DNA of 64,000 bases from Acanthaster planci (GCF_001949145.1 NW_019091409.1:1136564-1200563), one strand, 5' to 3'. Positions 9,801-21,724 are shown, numbered from the stretch's first letter. The notes: generated by a model from the letters alone, not told the origin. Numbers and translations are program-made.

Positions 9801-12800
9801 TTCTAACTACATGCTCTTCGTTTTACATTGTTTTTGTTTTGATTGGGGATGTTAATAATGCCAAGAAGAAAAAGACGAGTCTTTAGTCTGGATGTGTCTT
9901 GCCCAAGTTGCCTCCCGACTTTGTGAGAGATGGTTTTTGTACTTTATTGCAAGCTTGTATGCTTTTGTTCCTTTATCTACTCCCTAACGGGAAAGAAAAG
10001 AAAATCATTTCATTTGAGTGCCCATTGAAATTCGGGGGCAATTTATTTACATCACAAATTAGATACTGGGCATGCTCGGCATGTCCTATGCTAGACGTGC
10101 ATTAACTTCTGCATATGAGTGGTGATTTCCCACCAAACGACCACCGTTGCTGTGTGAAAGCACACCCATCTCTTGTTCCCACATGGAGTGGATTTACATG
10201 TACATGTGCACTGGGCATTCCAGTGTTGTTTAGGGAGCACTGTGGAGATAACACTGCATTTTGGTTTTAAACAAGGGTGGAATGGAAACACGCACCCCCA
10301 AGAATCTCCCCCCCACAAAAAATCAGCAATTTACAAGATATTCTTAGGATAGAGATTAAGGTACAAGTTGATCATTCAGAAAATTACTGCCAGTCATTCT
10401 TGACTGGAGAATGTTTTTTTTGCCTTTGAACAGTTGATGGTGCCATCCACAGGATGGCAGGGAATAAACTGCTGCAGGAATGTAAGATTTTAGACGGATG
10501 TGATACAGGGGATGCCAAGATATCTGCAGGTATAGTCACACCATCCTTCTTGAGGTTTTCTCTCGCCTCTACTTATGATCATGCCTACCCCTTTCTCCCT
10601 CCCCTCAAGATTTGTTCCAAAAGCTACTGGGAAGGTTCAGAGGACTTTGCAGGATTGGGGGAGAATCTCGGATGATGTGCAAAGAATGTATCAGTAGTTT
10701 CCTGTACATTGTACTGTGGCAGATTTTGAGGCTGGAAAGGTACTGAGCAAAATTGCCTTTTGTAAGTTGCAGTTGGCTATTAATACAGCTGTAGCCCTGC
10801 AAAGTCATTTGACAGGTTGGTCCTGCTGGGTGTTGCTGACCTGACCTGGAATTAGCCACTGTCACCAGGCTTGCAATTTTGCCATGGCCAGTTAAATTAA
10901 GCTGACTTCATGGAAGGTAACAGAAGGTATTTATATCAAAAGAGCATTAACTTTTTCATCGTAGATATACTGTTGAACATCGGGCCAGGTAGCAGGAATA
11001 TACAAGGACAAGCAAAAATGATATAAATTTTTCTCTCGCAGTGTTTGTTCAGTGAACACCCTAAATGTCCTTTCATCTCCCGTAGATGCACACTAATCTC
11101 GACCATGGTTATCTGCAGCCTGGCTACCTTTGCTTCCATACGCTGCCGATCCTTTCATATTTTAATGTGCCCTTTTTTCAACTTTTTTTCTGTGGTTTTC
11201 TTTCTTCTCAGGATATCTGCTTCCAGCAAGATGTAAGTACAAATGGTGACGTGGTTGTTGATGGATAGTTTGATATGAGATTGATCCAGTATCGTGTAAT
11301 TAAGTCCGTTATTTTTCTTCCTCTTGTTGCATTTATTTAGTTGAGGTAAGTTTACATTTACCAAGATGGAATTTGACTCACAGGCAAAATGACTTAGTAC
11401 TGGAACACTCGCTTTTCCCATGGTGCTTAGAAGCAGCGTTATAGTTGAGTCCATCACAAGTCCGTTAACAAGACCAGTCATAAGCGACGGGGCGAACAAT
11501 GACAAAAGAATGCTTACGTCACAGTCATTTGAATAGTTTGTGAGTTGGCTTAGGATTGGACGACTTGTGATGGACTTGGATGGACTGTCCAAACATGCCA
11601 AAAGTGCCTGACTTTTTGCCAAATTAGGCCATACATGTACATTAATTAACGTTACTTAACCCTAACCCTCCTCAATCCTTCACCTGTTGGAGGATTGAGG
11701 AGGGTTAGGGTTAAACTGATAAAAGTTTCAAAGAGTCAATGGGCTTGCTTACAACCAGAAGTTGTAATAGCTTAAATTATCCAGACTGTAGTCGTGCTTG
11801 AGGAATAATTGACTCTTCATTCCAGTGGGTCCAGAGTTTGTATTTTTTAAATTTCAGATGTCATCCACACTGTTGGGCCCATTGTTCGGTCTTGCGGCAG
11901 AGACGGTGTGCCCAAGGAATCAAGACAGTTCCTGGAGAGCTGCTACTTGACCTGCCTGGAGAAGGCCCAGCAGCACAACAACAAACAGAGACAGAGGCAG
12001 GAGAACCTGGCCAGACTGGAGATGAAGGCGGCAAACTCCACCCAGACCAAAGAAGAAGGGGAAGAAGAAGAGGGATGCAGAGGAGCAGAAGCAGAAAAGG
12101 GAGAAGCGGAAAAGGAAAGAAAGGCTGTAGAGATGAGCACCAAAGGAGATGAACGCCTCAAGGAGGAAAGACAGGGCGGCGTCCCTGATGAGAGTGATGG
12201 AGCAAAGGTGAGGAAACATGAGCAGAAGGACGAAGGGCAGGGGGACGTTGAAGATGGTAACGCAACCAGCCCAAAAGCTACAGAGACAGACACTGAGAAA
12301 GAAGCCACTAAAGTCATTGACAAAGATGGAGGGGATGTGTCGAGGAGGGAAGGAGTAGGTGTTGGAGCGGAGAGTAGGAATGTTGAAGAGTCCCAACCCA
12401 CGAGACATCCTGAGGAGGCGGCCGTAGAAAGCAGGGGTGCGCTAGAGTCTAAACCTGAGAGGCATCTCCAAGAGGCTGCAATAGTTCCTCCTGAGCCTCT
12501 CATTCAGTCCATTGCCTTTCCTTGCATATCAACTGGAATTTTTGGTAAGTTCATCTCAATTTAACATGCCCCAAGTTTCTTTAAATCAAGATGTGTTGGG
12601 AAAATGTGCCAAGGGGCTTTGAGAAAAATAATTCTTTATCCATGATTTTCATGGAATCGTCTTTCTTTATCACTGCTTGGTTTTTAGCTGTAGAGATTCT
12701 GAAGTGTTTTGAACTGTTGTGATACAGGAATTTTGAAATGATTAATTTAACATGATAACTCATAAATTGTACATCAAATAAAGTTTGGTTTTGCATCAAA

Positions 12801-15800
12801 GCATAAAAGTGAATGGTCTTGAATTGTAAACAACTTGAAGTTGGAATTTCAGTCACCAAGTACAAAATTTTTACAATCCTTAGCATTTTCCAATAGGGTT
12901 GAGTCAATTTGAAAAATTCACTGTTCCAATATTCAACCTTCATTTTTGAAGGTCTGAATATTCTATTGTACCGACTGGAAGATTATTGATGAACAAGCCA
13001 ATTGTACATTATAATCGCTATAATAGCTACTCACTTCTAGGACTATCTCCAGGCACGATTTAGCAAGATTTAATTTGTTCCCTTTAAATTTTTTGAATGA
13101 ATAATTTACTTTTTGAGTCATAAGATATATTATTCTGTTTCTTTTCATTTAAATCTACTTGAAACAAGCCTCCACAGTGCGGTTTTTCTCATTTAAAACA
13201 AAAGAACATTTTCCCTTTTCATGAATTTTACATTTGAATATTTAAATTCAGTAAAAATCATATTCGGTAAACCGATCGAATATTTGGATATTAGGATTTT
13301 CGGTACAGCCCTATTTTCCAAGTCCTAAATTTTAAACTTGATGGGGACTGAAAATAAAAATTTCAATAGAGGAGTGAGGGGCAAAGCCTTAGTATGGGGT
13401 TTAGGACCCACTTCGGACCTGCCTATATTTAGTTCAGGCCTTGTTCAAGCCTGGGCTTCTAAGAGGTGTATGTAGATTTATTTTCATAGAAATTGAAAGC
13501 AATTTTACTCTTTCAAGAACAGCTTTTTTTTTAAAGATATTGTTGAGTAATATGAAATGCTCAAGAATGTACAAATAGCTCCCAAGATGTTAAACTTGTT
13601 GGCTACTTTTCAAACTTGATGGTGGTTGATGAGGAAAACCCAATAGGCCACTGGGCTACATGTACTTCTGTGGAGTATGGGAGATGTCATTTGAACTGGA
13701 AAGTGTAGTGCAAACAAATGGAGTACGCAAGTGCGTTGGTTCATGCACTGGTTCTCGTGCTAATACCTTTGTGCACATGACATACAGGGTCTGCTCTTTT
13801 GACACCGTTGTCATGTTTTTCCTACAAGGGGCTGCCAAAGCTAAGTTGGCTGTCCGTGCAAAAGAGAATAATTTACAAAGTGTCTGTAAACCCCACACAG
13901 CTACCAGAACATCAAAAGATAACACACGAACTACTAAATACTAAATGAAAATGCACCCCTTTGTAAAATTAATGGGACAAATGTCCATTTTGAATGAATT
14001 TGACGTGAAGTGGAAAACCAACCTAAAGGTGATATTTCAGCAAACTTTGGCCGCCGATACAAGTTGTAGGCAAAACGAGAGTGGTGTCTTCACTATGGTA
14101 CTCTCTAGGTTGGAGTACACGGATCCTCTTCATCCTGAACTGTTTGTGAAACTGTGTTGATTCCATTCTGTAGGTTACCCACAAGAGGATGCGGCCCACG
14201 TGGCTCTAGAAACTGTCCAGAAATGGTTGGAAACCAATGATAAAAGTGATGTGAGTGACTTTGTTTTGTTCCCTTAGTCCTGCAGTTGGCAGACACCCCG
14301 AAACAGAGGGGGGAATGGGGATTTGCCTTATTGATAGGATATGGGGAGTTATAATGAATAAAAGATAAGTAAATAAAAACAAATAAAAAGGGAAATGGAT
14401 CAGTCTTGACGTTTTTGGTCCAAAACGTTTGACACCCTGAAAGAGCCTACATTATGATACATACATCTCATCTGAATTTGACTTTGTGTCAAGAATTGTT
14501 TATGTAGCCTTATAAAAGCTTACAGGGCTATCACAGGATATAGTGTCTCGGGTTTTGTTTGACACAAAGGTCAGAGGCTAAAGACTGCTCCCGAAGTTTG
14601 TGTATGACATAAAAAGCCAGTGGCTANNNNNNNNNNNNNNNNNNNNNNNNNNNNNNNNNNNNNNNNNNNNNNNNNNNNNNNNNNNNNNNNNNNNNNNNNN
14701 NNNNNNNNNNNNNNNNNNNNNNNNNNNNNNNNNNNNNNNNNNNNNNNNNNNNNNNNNNNNNNNNNNNNNNNNNNNNNNNNNNNNNNNNNNNNNNNNNNNN
14801 NNNNNNNNNNNNNNNNNNNNNNNNNNNNNNNNNNNNNNNNNNNNNNNNNNNNNNNNNNNNNNNNNNNNNNNNNNNNNNNNNNNNNNNNNNNNNNNNNNNN
14901 NNNNNNNNNNNNNNNNNNNNNNNNNNNNNNNNNNNNNNNNNNNNNNNNNNNNNNNNNNNNNNNNNNNNNNNNNNNNNNNNNNNNNNNNNNNNNNNNNNNN
15001 NNNNNNNNNNNNNNNNNNNNNNNNNNNNNNNNNNNNNNNNNNNNNNNNNNNNNNNNNNNNNNNNNNNNNNNNNNNNNNNNNNNNNNNNNNNNNNNNNNNN
15101 NNNNNNNNNNNNNNNNNNNNNNNNNNNNNNNNNNNNNNNNNNNNNNNNNNNNNNNNNNNNNNNNNNNNNNNNNNNNNNNNNNNNNNNNNNNNNNNNNNNN
15201 NNNNNNNNNNNNNNNNNNNNNNNNNNNNNNNNNNNNNNNNNNNNNNNNNNNNNNNNNNNNNNNNNNNNNNAAAAAGCCAGTGGCTAATGACCGCTTCCAA
15301 CATCTGTGGACAAGTGTGCTACATTTGCATTCAGCCACAGCCAATTGATAATAGCTCAGATTTGAGAGAAAATCCAAATGGTGTTTCCTGCATTGACAGA
15401 TTGAGCGTGTAGTCTTCTGCCTATTTCTGGACAGCGACGTGGAGATCTATGAAGAACAGCTTCCCAAGTTTTTCCCTCTCAATGGTAATGCCTCCAGTCT
15501 GTAAGGTTAGGCTATTCTATCACAGCCAACCCACAGACAATACTTGAGGCTGTGCACAGACAGAATTACATTGATTCGTTTTCTGACTCGGCATTTATCT
15601 TCGAAAGTAACAGTGCAGTACAGGATAACGTTATTTGTGGTTGGCTTCAGTGGTCATATATTTTGTTCTGATTCAAAGAAATTCTGTAAAATAACGATTC
15701 AACTAATACCTGGCGTAATCAGATGACAAATAAATGATTTGTGCATAATACATAATATGCATCCTTCTTAAAAACAGATGTTGGTTTAACTATTTGTGTC

Positions 15801-15868
15801 ACACAGGTGATCAAAATGAACGCAGTGAACCAGAGGAGAAAGAAAAATCAGAAGAGCCTCCCTCTTAA
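6866..15868 (+). CDS. MACROD: MACROD-type macro-domain ADP-ribosyl hydrolase with large internal insertion (9 exons, 460 aa)
   Basis: Coding exons: 6866-6965, 7357-7494, 9226-9342, 10434-10529, 11212-11232, 11858-12544, 14174-14250, 15400-15484, 15807-15868. All have GT-AG borders and compatible phases, giving 460 aa. Residues 34-79 hold the MACROD-type linker with EDIPTWPDY. The macro domain starts near residue 84: NAAN at 107-110, GGGGVDGAIH with Asp120 and His124, YVIHTVGP at 158-165, and [11 protein letters not shown] around 378-389. Asn110, Asp120 and His124 have the spacing of the catalytic residues of human MACROD1 (N174, D184, H188). Macro hydrolases of this class remove mono-ADP-ribose from acidic residues and deacetylate O-acetyl-ADP-ribose. 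Residues about 197-371 are a Glu/Lys/Arg-rich insertion within the domain. The tail is acidic ([13 protein letters not shown]). The ATG is the first in its exon, but a splice-acceptor-like TTTCCAG ends at 6849 and the frame is open to it, so an upstream exon, perhaps with a targeting peptide, may be missing. MACROD1 versus MACROD2 orthology is unresolved. Confidence 0.9.
7917..7980. repeat. Short tandem repeat in MACROD intron 2
   Basis: GATTTGATTTGTAAAAGTGTGTA occurs as two adjacent near-perfect units preceded by GATTC/GATTT 5-mers. It is a simple local duplication in the intron. Confidence 0.7.
11212..11232 (+). other. 21-nt microexon of the MACROD gene
   Basis: A polypyrimidine tract and TTCTCAG end at 11211, and ATGTAAGT begins the donor at 11232/11233. 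The 21 nt between them add G-Y-L-L-P-A-R with split codons at both ends. They bridge the conserved sequence from ...KISAG in the previous exon to YVIHTVGP in the next, exactly where macro domains have GY.LPA.YVIH. Without it the conserved strand would be lost, although the frame would be kept. Confidence 0.85.
11656..11714. repeat. Perfect 24-bp hairpin with telomere-like sequence
   Basis: Positions 11656-11679 (containing CCCTAACCCTCCTCAATCC) and 11691-11714 (containing AGGATTGAGGAGGGTTAGGG) are exact reverse complements separated by 11 bases. It lies in MACROD intron 5, about 145 bp upstream of the large exon. Confidence 0.9.
11974..12498 (+). other. Charged low-complexity insertion coding region within the macro domain
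   Basis: Within exon 11858-12544 the conserved macro-domain helix ([12 protein letters not shown]) is followed by about 175 codons rich in Glu, Lys, Arg, Gln and Asp. The domain resumes with [13 protein letters not shown]. The frame stays open throughout. The first part ([15 protein letters not shown]) could form a charged helix. The last part has a short internal duplication, [12 protein letters not shown] then [12 protein letters not shown], about 19 residues apart. MACROD relatives have only about ten residues at this place, so this looks like an expanded disordered surface loop. Confidence 0.8.
12890..13316. repeat. Probable interspersed repeat with GAATATTC words
   Basis: The segment begins near a GAATATTC-like region (12930-12970) and ends with CGGTAAACCGATCGAATATTTGG and GGTACAGCCCTA. 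Such ends are typical of short non-autonomous DNA elements. I found no second full copy in the window, so the assignment is weak. Confidence 0.35.
14627..15270. other. Assembly gap (644 N)
   Basis: The gap lies in MACROD intron 7 (14251-15399). Both edges carry the same AAAAAGCCAGTGGCTA sequence, suggesting a collapsed tandem repeat or an artificial gap. The flanking exons join in phase, so no coding sequence need be missing. Confidence 0.95.
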
Positions 15869-17580
15869 GATCTCCATCTTACCACAGGGGATGTACACCT
15901 GATGGAAGACAGTTACTCATTCAGATCCAATGCAGAGCAAATGTCTATCTTACACAGCCTGATCTTGCCCAATTCAGCAGACTCATTGTAAAGTACTAGG
16001 GCCAGGACAGTAGGACAAAAAGTGAATTTTGGCTGAGAAAGGAATTTCAGGTGTCCACGTCGAACTATAGGTACTTTCAGCCTGTTGAATCATGGCCACT
16101 GTGTAACTTTGTGGAAGGCACTGCGTGACCCACCCACTAGAGCCAAGTGGAAGCATGTATGCAGTTCATATACTGAAATGTGTCAGGTCTACATTGTCAA
16201 AAATCAAGCTGTTGCTGCTAAGGTGCAATAATGAAAGTGCCCAATTTCTGATGATGCATTCATTTCTAATACACATACCTTGTGCACTGCTTGTCCCAAA
16301 CCACATCCTTTTTTTCCCCTGAATGGTGCTAAAGAGTCGAAACGGTATTGTGGCTACCTGAACCTAAACCCTGTCATACTTGACACAAAACTTCCTCAAT
16401 TTTCCGAAATACTTCATCGTGTGGGAAATGGGAACAGTCTTGTGTACTTTAACTTCAAAGGGACATCAGTCACTGTATAAAGTAGAGGTGTTGCTCTCAC
16501 CAGTGCTAAAACTTTCACCATTGTGAACTAAAGAACTCATGAGTTCACCAGGTGGAAAGCAAACTGTTTCTTGTTCTTAGTTTAGGCACATTTCAGTGAT
16601 GTGTAACAAAATGGTTGAGATATTTTTGCTGTATTGTAATGAGTGGGGTTTTGCAAAATAAATTTGGGAGACGTTTTTTGGTCAAAAAAAGTAGGAAATC
16701 ACAGGTCATTTAGGATGCCTCTGAAAGCTGAGTTGTACATATTTAAGTTGATGTTTGTATATTGTTTGAAAAGCCCTGTTGCCCAAAACTTGAAGAGGAG
16801 TTACTTTGAATGGAGCACATTTTTCTTTCAGCCGAATGCACAAGTAGATTGTTTTATATGAAATTACTCATTAATAAGTTTGTCAAAATAAGGTATAATT
16901 CAGTATGACTCGGTTATTGTCATTAATTAGTTATGAGTAAATATGGAATGGCGAAGATTTGTGACGTGCCACTTTTTTGTGAAAAATATGAAATTTGAAG
17001 TCACGCAGAAAATGCATATTTATCATCAGCATTCTATCCAATATCTGTGAATTTTTCCCTCACAAGTGCAAACCGGCGAATTTTACAGCTGATAGTAGTA
17101 TGCGTTTCTTGACGTTCCCAATTTTTTTACGTGGTTTGCCCTGAGACCTTCCCTGACAACAAAAGCCTGAGCATTTGTTAATGCCATGCTTTGTAAACAG
17201 GCAACAGTTTAAAAGCAGAATCATACTGTGGGAGTTTTTGCATTGCTTGCATGCAGAGAAGAGTTTTTTAACGAGTACATTTTCTGCAGAAATGATCCTT
17301 CATTTGATCTTGTGCCAGCCAAAGATATGTTAGTGCCTCCTTAGTTAGCATACAGTAGATTTCATCTCAGTAAATGCTTGCTTCATTTTAAGTAGAGAAA
17401 GACTTGTACTCGATAGGTTTTGGGTAATCACAAACCTACTTCAGGATCACGAATACAAGGTTTTTATGTGACAACAGCAAAGAACACCAGAAATCGTCCA
17501 TTTGTCTTGCGCATTGAAAAATCCTGTATTTGTACATGTGTGAAATTCACTTTAGGAGGTAGTCAACTTGCTGTAATAAA
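15869..17580 (+). other. Probable 3'UTR of the MACROD gene with polyadenylation signals
   Basis: The stop codon is at 15866-15868. AATAAA occurs at 16657-16662 and again at 17575-17580. No splice-supported coding sequence is seen. Which signal is used cannot be told from sequence. Confidence 0.45.
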
Positions 17581-17657
17581 GATCTGAAATTCGTTTAACA
17601 GCGCATTTAGGAAATAATGCATGACTTGTATTAAAGCTGGTTTATATGGCTATATAA

Positions 17658-17818
17658 TGCGGGCGATTCACAATAGTGAGCCCCGAAGAGTTTGCAACGT
17701 GTTGGCTAATCACAATGCGCGAAATCTGTCCAAACGTGCATAGGGTATAGATTTCGTGCATTATGAATGGCTAGCGCGTTGCAGTCTCTTGGAGGCGCAC
17801 TATTGTGAAACGCGCGTA
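17658..17818 (+). mobile_element. Palindromic MITE, family copy A
   Basis: About 158 bp that folds on itself. The left end GGGCGATTCACAATAGTG and the right end CACTATTGTGAAACGCGCG are inverted relatives. Inside, the AGTTTGCAACGTGTTGGC-like word is mirrored by the GCGCGTTGCAGTCTCTTGG word. TA-like dinucleotides flank the ends. Other copies are at 25679-25846, 28974-29131 and 46260-47100. Confidence 0.85.
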
Positions 17819-17979
17819 TTGAGTTCTGTGGTCAAGAATGTGTTTTAGTCACTGGAAACCTAATACCTAAGGCCAGTCTTTGAAGTTACTGTGTGGGTTG
17901 TGAATTTTAACTTTGGATATGGCCTTCACAGTGATAATCTTTAAAGCCCTGTTTACTTGGTGCTTTTTGAGAAGTAAAA

Positions 17980-18055
17980 AAGCTTTACGTTGGTGGGGTC
18001 GAACCCCTGACCTGCAGCTTACTAGTGCAGATGTTCGACCACCAAGCTCAGATGG
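17980..18055 (-). mobile_element. tRNA-derived SINE fragment
   Basis: On the minus strand the sequence reads GAGCTTGGTGGTCGAACATC, then CACTAGTAAGCTGCAGGTCA, then GGGGTTCGACCCCACC. The GGTTCGACCCC block is a good pol III B box and the start resembles an A box. It has no complete cloverleaf. A related copy on the plus strand lies at 24250-24345, so it is a dispersed SINE and not a tRNA gene. Confidence 0.7.
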
Positions 18056-21000
18056 ATTAGAAAACATTTGTATGTAGCACCAGCTGTCATAGATGGTGTG
18101 GGTGCTGCCGTGACAGATGCAGTTAAGTGTGTTGAAATGTGCACATTCTTAAAAGTTAAATTTTGTCCAAACTTCCCCAGTCAAGTGAGGGCACTGTTGC
18201 TGTGTTGTTCATCAGATCAGACATTGTTCAGATCACGTTTTCGTGTTCAGAATTGGAACCCCAAATTTGCTTTTTGAAAACCTTCTGCGAAAAGGTCGCT
18301 CTTTGGCTTATTAAATTTATGACAACAAAGTTTTCAAAATTCCAGCAGTTTTGTATGCACAGTTTTTACATTGAGGTCCACTGCCACAGATAACATCGCT
18401 AATTTGCTTATGAAGTTGCATTAGTCCAAACTCAAAAGGGCGCAGAAAGGTAGCGATTGAAAATAAGGCTAATTGAAACGCACAGGTTCAATTTAAATAA
18501 GGGTTGTGGTAAAATACGTGTATTGCATGGTCCCAGTAAGAGTTACATCAAGTGTAATTTTCACCCTACACCTTGAGGAACTGAGAATTACTAATGTAAG
18601 TCACCTTATCTTGGAATCTGTGCACCTTATGCAAACAACTGTATGACATCACCATTGTAATATAACACCCACGTCTATTTGAAATTGTGCAACATAAAGC
18701 AGTTTTTTTTGAAGCGGTTAACAGGAAACTCCCGTGGACATGTACATGTCTCTGAGGTATCATTGACTTCATGAAAATCTTTAATTCATGCAATTTGAAT
18801 TTTTTTTCAATTTGAATTTTCTTTAAAAATTTTTGAAGTAACTACAGTAATTCTGAAATTTCTTATTGCGTAATGTCCCTAAATACCTAATCATTTTTTC
18901 GCGTTTGCTTTGGACAATGAAAGCAATTACGGTATTTTATATCCATGCATTATAATGGATCGGCGGAAAATAATTGATTCGTCTTCATTTGAAAGTGCAC
19001 TATTTTTCAGGACTGGTTTGAGTTTTTGTCAAGTACTCGTTCTGGAAGGCACAGGGGACTGAGAAAGTCTGAACAGAATTTCTCTTACATTGGCTTTTGG
19101 CATCCACTCGGAGATTTTCATGTCTTCGTTTAAAGTTACATTGCTTTGAGATATTTCTTCTTTTGATTAACAATAGCAATACCATGGTGATAAGGCTCCT
19201 TCACTTCCTCACTCACCCACTTTTCGGCTTTCCCAGCCCAGCACTCTTCTGCAGACTCGCATGTCCAAAGCCTCCTGCCTCGTTTCGTCCGACTTTCGTG
19301 CAGCTTTTCCGGCCATAAATACAACATTCCACATCGGAGACTTTAAGCAAGCACTGCTGGGCTCCTACCCAGAGATTTCTGCATTTATTGGCTGTCCCGA
19401 GGCTGTTAACCACTGCCTTTTTCTATTCCTATCCTGATTTAAATCTCACCCGATGTTGTGGCCTGAGTCGTAATTATTGATTAAACTTCCGGACACGTTG
19501 TGCGGTGTGTTGCCTATCGAAACTGGTTGGTTCCTGTTCCAAGCCGTGACGTCTCTACTTTCATTGATAGTTGGGCCGTAACTATTACGATATGGGACTA
19601 CTACTGTAGCGACTATGCCATATACGTATACGTTCCAAGCCATCTTTTGTACTGCACTGTACCTGCATATCTTAGATTCGTAACGTTATGCTTTCTTTTC
19701 GCTCATGATGGATTTACCAACTACACTGATCCCCATGGGTATTTTAAAGATGAAACGGCACTGCCTTGCTCCTTTCTCCTTTGCCAAAGCTGAAATGTCT
19801 TGCATGCTCTCCATCCTATTTATTTTACGTCATGCTATAGAAGACAACGACGGATATTTAAGACGATGGTGGCTTCGTGATTTACAACAGAGGTCGGGGA
19901 ACCAAATTAAGACGTGCTCTGTAGCAGGGCGTGCCCAATTTTATTGACAACGAAAGTAGGCCTATGACTAGAAACAACACGCGTCTACGTAGGTCGTCAG
20001 GTAGTCGGCCCTCGTGCACTTTCCTACAGATTCGTTATTTCCCGGAGCTAAATAATTTTAATGCCGCTGCATTCTTTGAGGAAGAAATGTTTTAGGCATC
20101 AGGGAGTCCCAGTTTTACTTTCGGATTTGTTGGTAATATAAAACAGTTGCTGCCTTCAGTGATGTGGCCGGTCATTATCGCCTGCGCCCTCTACGCCTGA
20201 GCGATACGGGACAAAGCAATTGTGTATGTTTTTACCCTGCTAGCGACACGAGGACGGGCCTTGTGGACGTAAAAACGCTTTATCTCAAATCACGGCTTTC
20301 AATAACTGTAGTCATTGGCACATGCCTAATAACTCTAAACCTGATGCTGTGCAAAGTCTTCTGAGATGAAGCCAGTACCATCCACAGGAAATATATATCG
20401 CCCTCATAAGTTCCCACTGCATGCTTTACTCATTGACAGCCGCATAGTCATGTAGTCCGATTAATTAGTAGGAAAAAAGGGGTTTAATTAACATTGTTGC
20501 TTGTTTTGTACGTAACAAGATTATGAGATTAAGAACCCAGCAAAAGTGGAGCTCTTGCGTGTTCCACTGGTGTATTAGTGACAGCTGGTTATCAGACGAA
20601 GCTGGAAGAACAGTCCTTGTATAGACTGGTACTGTAAAGCTGTTCTATTTTCGTCAATCGGTCCTCCATCGCGTCATCGATTCTCTGCAAGATCTCAGTC
20701 AAACCTAGACCCTCCTCGATTGAATAAACGACTTATGCTTGTTTGCATAACGTGGCTTATTGCATGGGGTGGTCCAGTTATTTTCGACAGGAAATCTGCT
20801 GAAATGATTTCAACCGTAGACCTACCAGTGTGCGTCAGGCTGAATGAAAGTCAGCCTGAAATGGTTCACATTCAGATAAGCGAGGTGAAATTTCTGTATT
20901 TCATCGCTTAAATGCAGCTTTTCAGCACCAAATCTATGCGTACGGAGGAAATAGGGCAGGTTTTTGCTCGTATGATATGCGGCCTCGTTTTCTGTGAATT

Positions 21001-21720
21001 ATTTTCTGCATTATAGATGCAGGCAGGTGAGACGTTTCCCGCGTGTATCAGTGTATCGGCTACGTTATCTAGGACTTATTTTCTAGTTTAGTACGGAATA
21101 TACGCCATCAAGATGGTCTTAACTGATTATGTTATATATAAAATGGGTGTTCTCGGGGCGACACTCAGGTAAAAACTTTGGGTCTGAAATTTCAGAATCT
21201 TGCTAATTGACGAAGAATACTTGAACCATCAGCTGATGTTGCCTGCACAAAAAAAGGAAAGAACCAGTCACAAAACTAATTCGTAAATACCGCCAACCTT
21301 TGTCGCTATGCACCAGCGAATTTAATACTTTTGTATTTAAATCAAGCAGTGAACAATTTCTGGAGCAAGAGAGTGAAAACTAGTAACTTACCACGTGGCT
21401 AGGAGACGTGTAAGTTGTAGATGCAGCACGTGCAGAAAATGTATACAGATTCGATGCACTCCAAGTCGTATCTATAATAAGGACACACAGGGCTCAGTCT
21501 GGGTTTGGCATTGGAAAGAATCTGAATGGTCCAACTAATCGGCATTTAGGGGTGACTTGGGGAATTAGGGAAATGGGATAAACAGTATACATTTGACCAT
21601 AAACTGGCATCATTTAAACGAGCACCCCTCCGGAATCCGGTGATTCTGTAGTACAATGTAAACTACATTCTGTACGGGGATAAAAGATATTTTGCGTATA
21701 CGTCATAATCCTCTTAATGC
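18056..21720. other. Intergenic between MACROD and CP1; no gene seen
   Basis: Several short open frames exist on both strands but none shows a recognisable domain or splice-supported continuation. Nothing further is supported. Confidence 0.45.
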
Positions 21721-21724
21721 TCAG

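Noticed and set aside
11656-11714. Interstitial telomere array
   Set aside because: There are at most two TTAGGG-like units per arm. The structure is a hairpin, not a telomeric tandem array.
11920-12503. Long minus-strand open frames (162 and 186 codons) opposite the MACROD insertion
   Set aside because: They are the complement of the purine-rich charged region, giving Ser/Leu/Phe-rich peptides with no domain. The plus strand joins the macro domain through proper splice sites.
14571-15412. Long open frames across N runs here, at 46264-47133 and at 61321-62572
   Set aside because: They are open only because N codons are not read as stops.
17980-18055. tRNA gene
   Set aside because: Only box-like parts fit. 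There is no complete cloverleaf, and a diverged second copy at 24250 points to a SINE.
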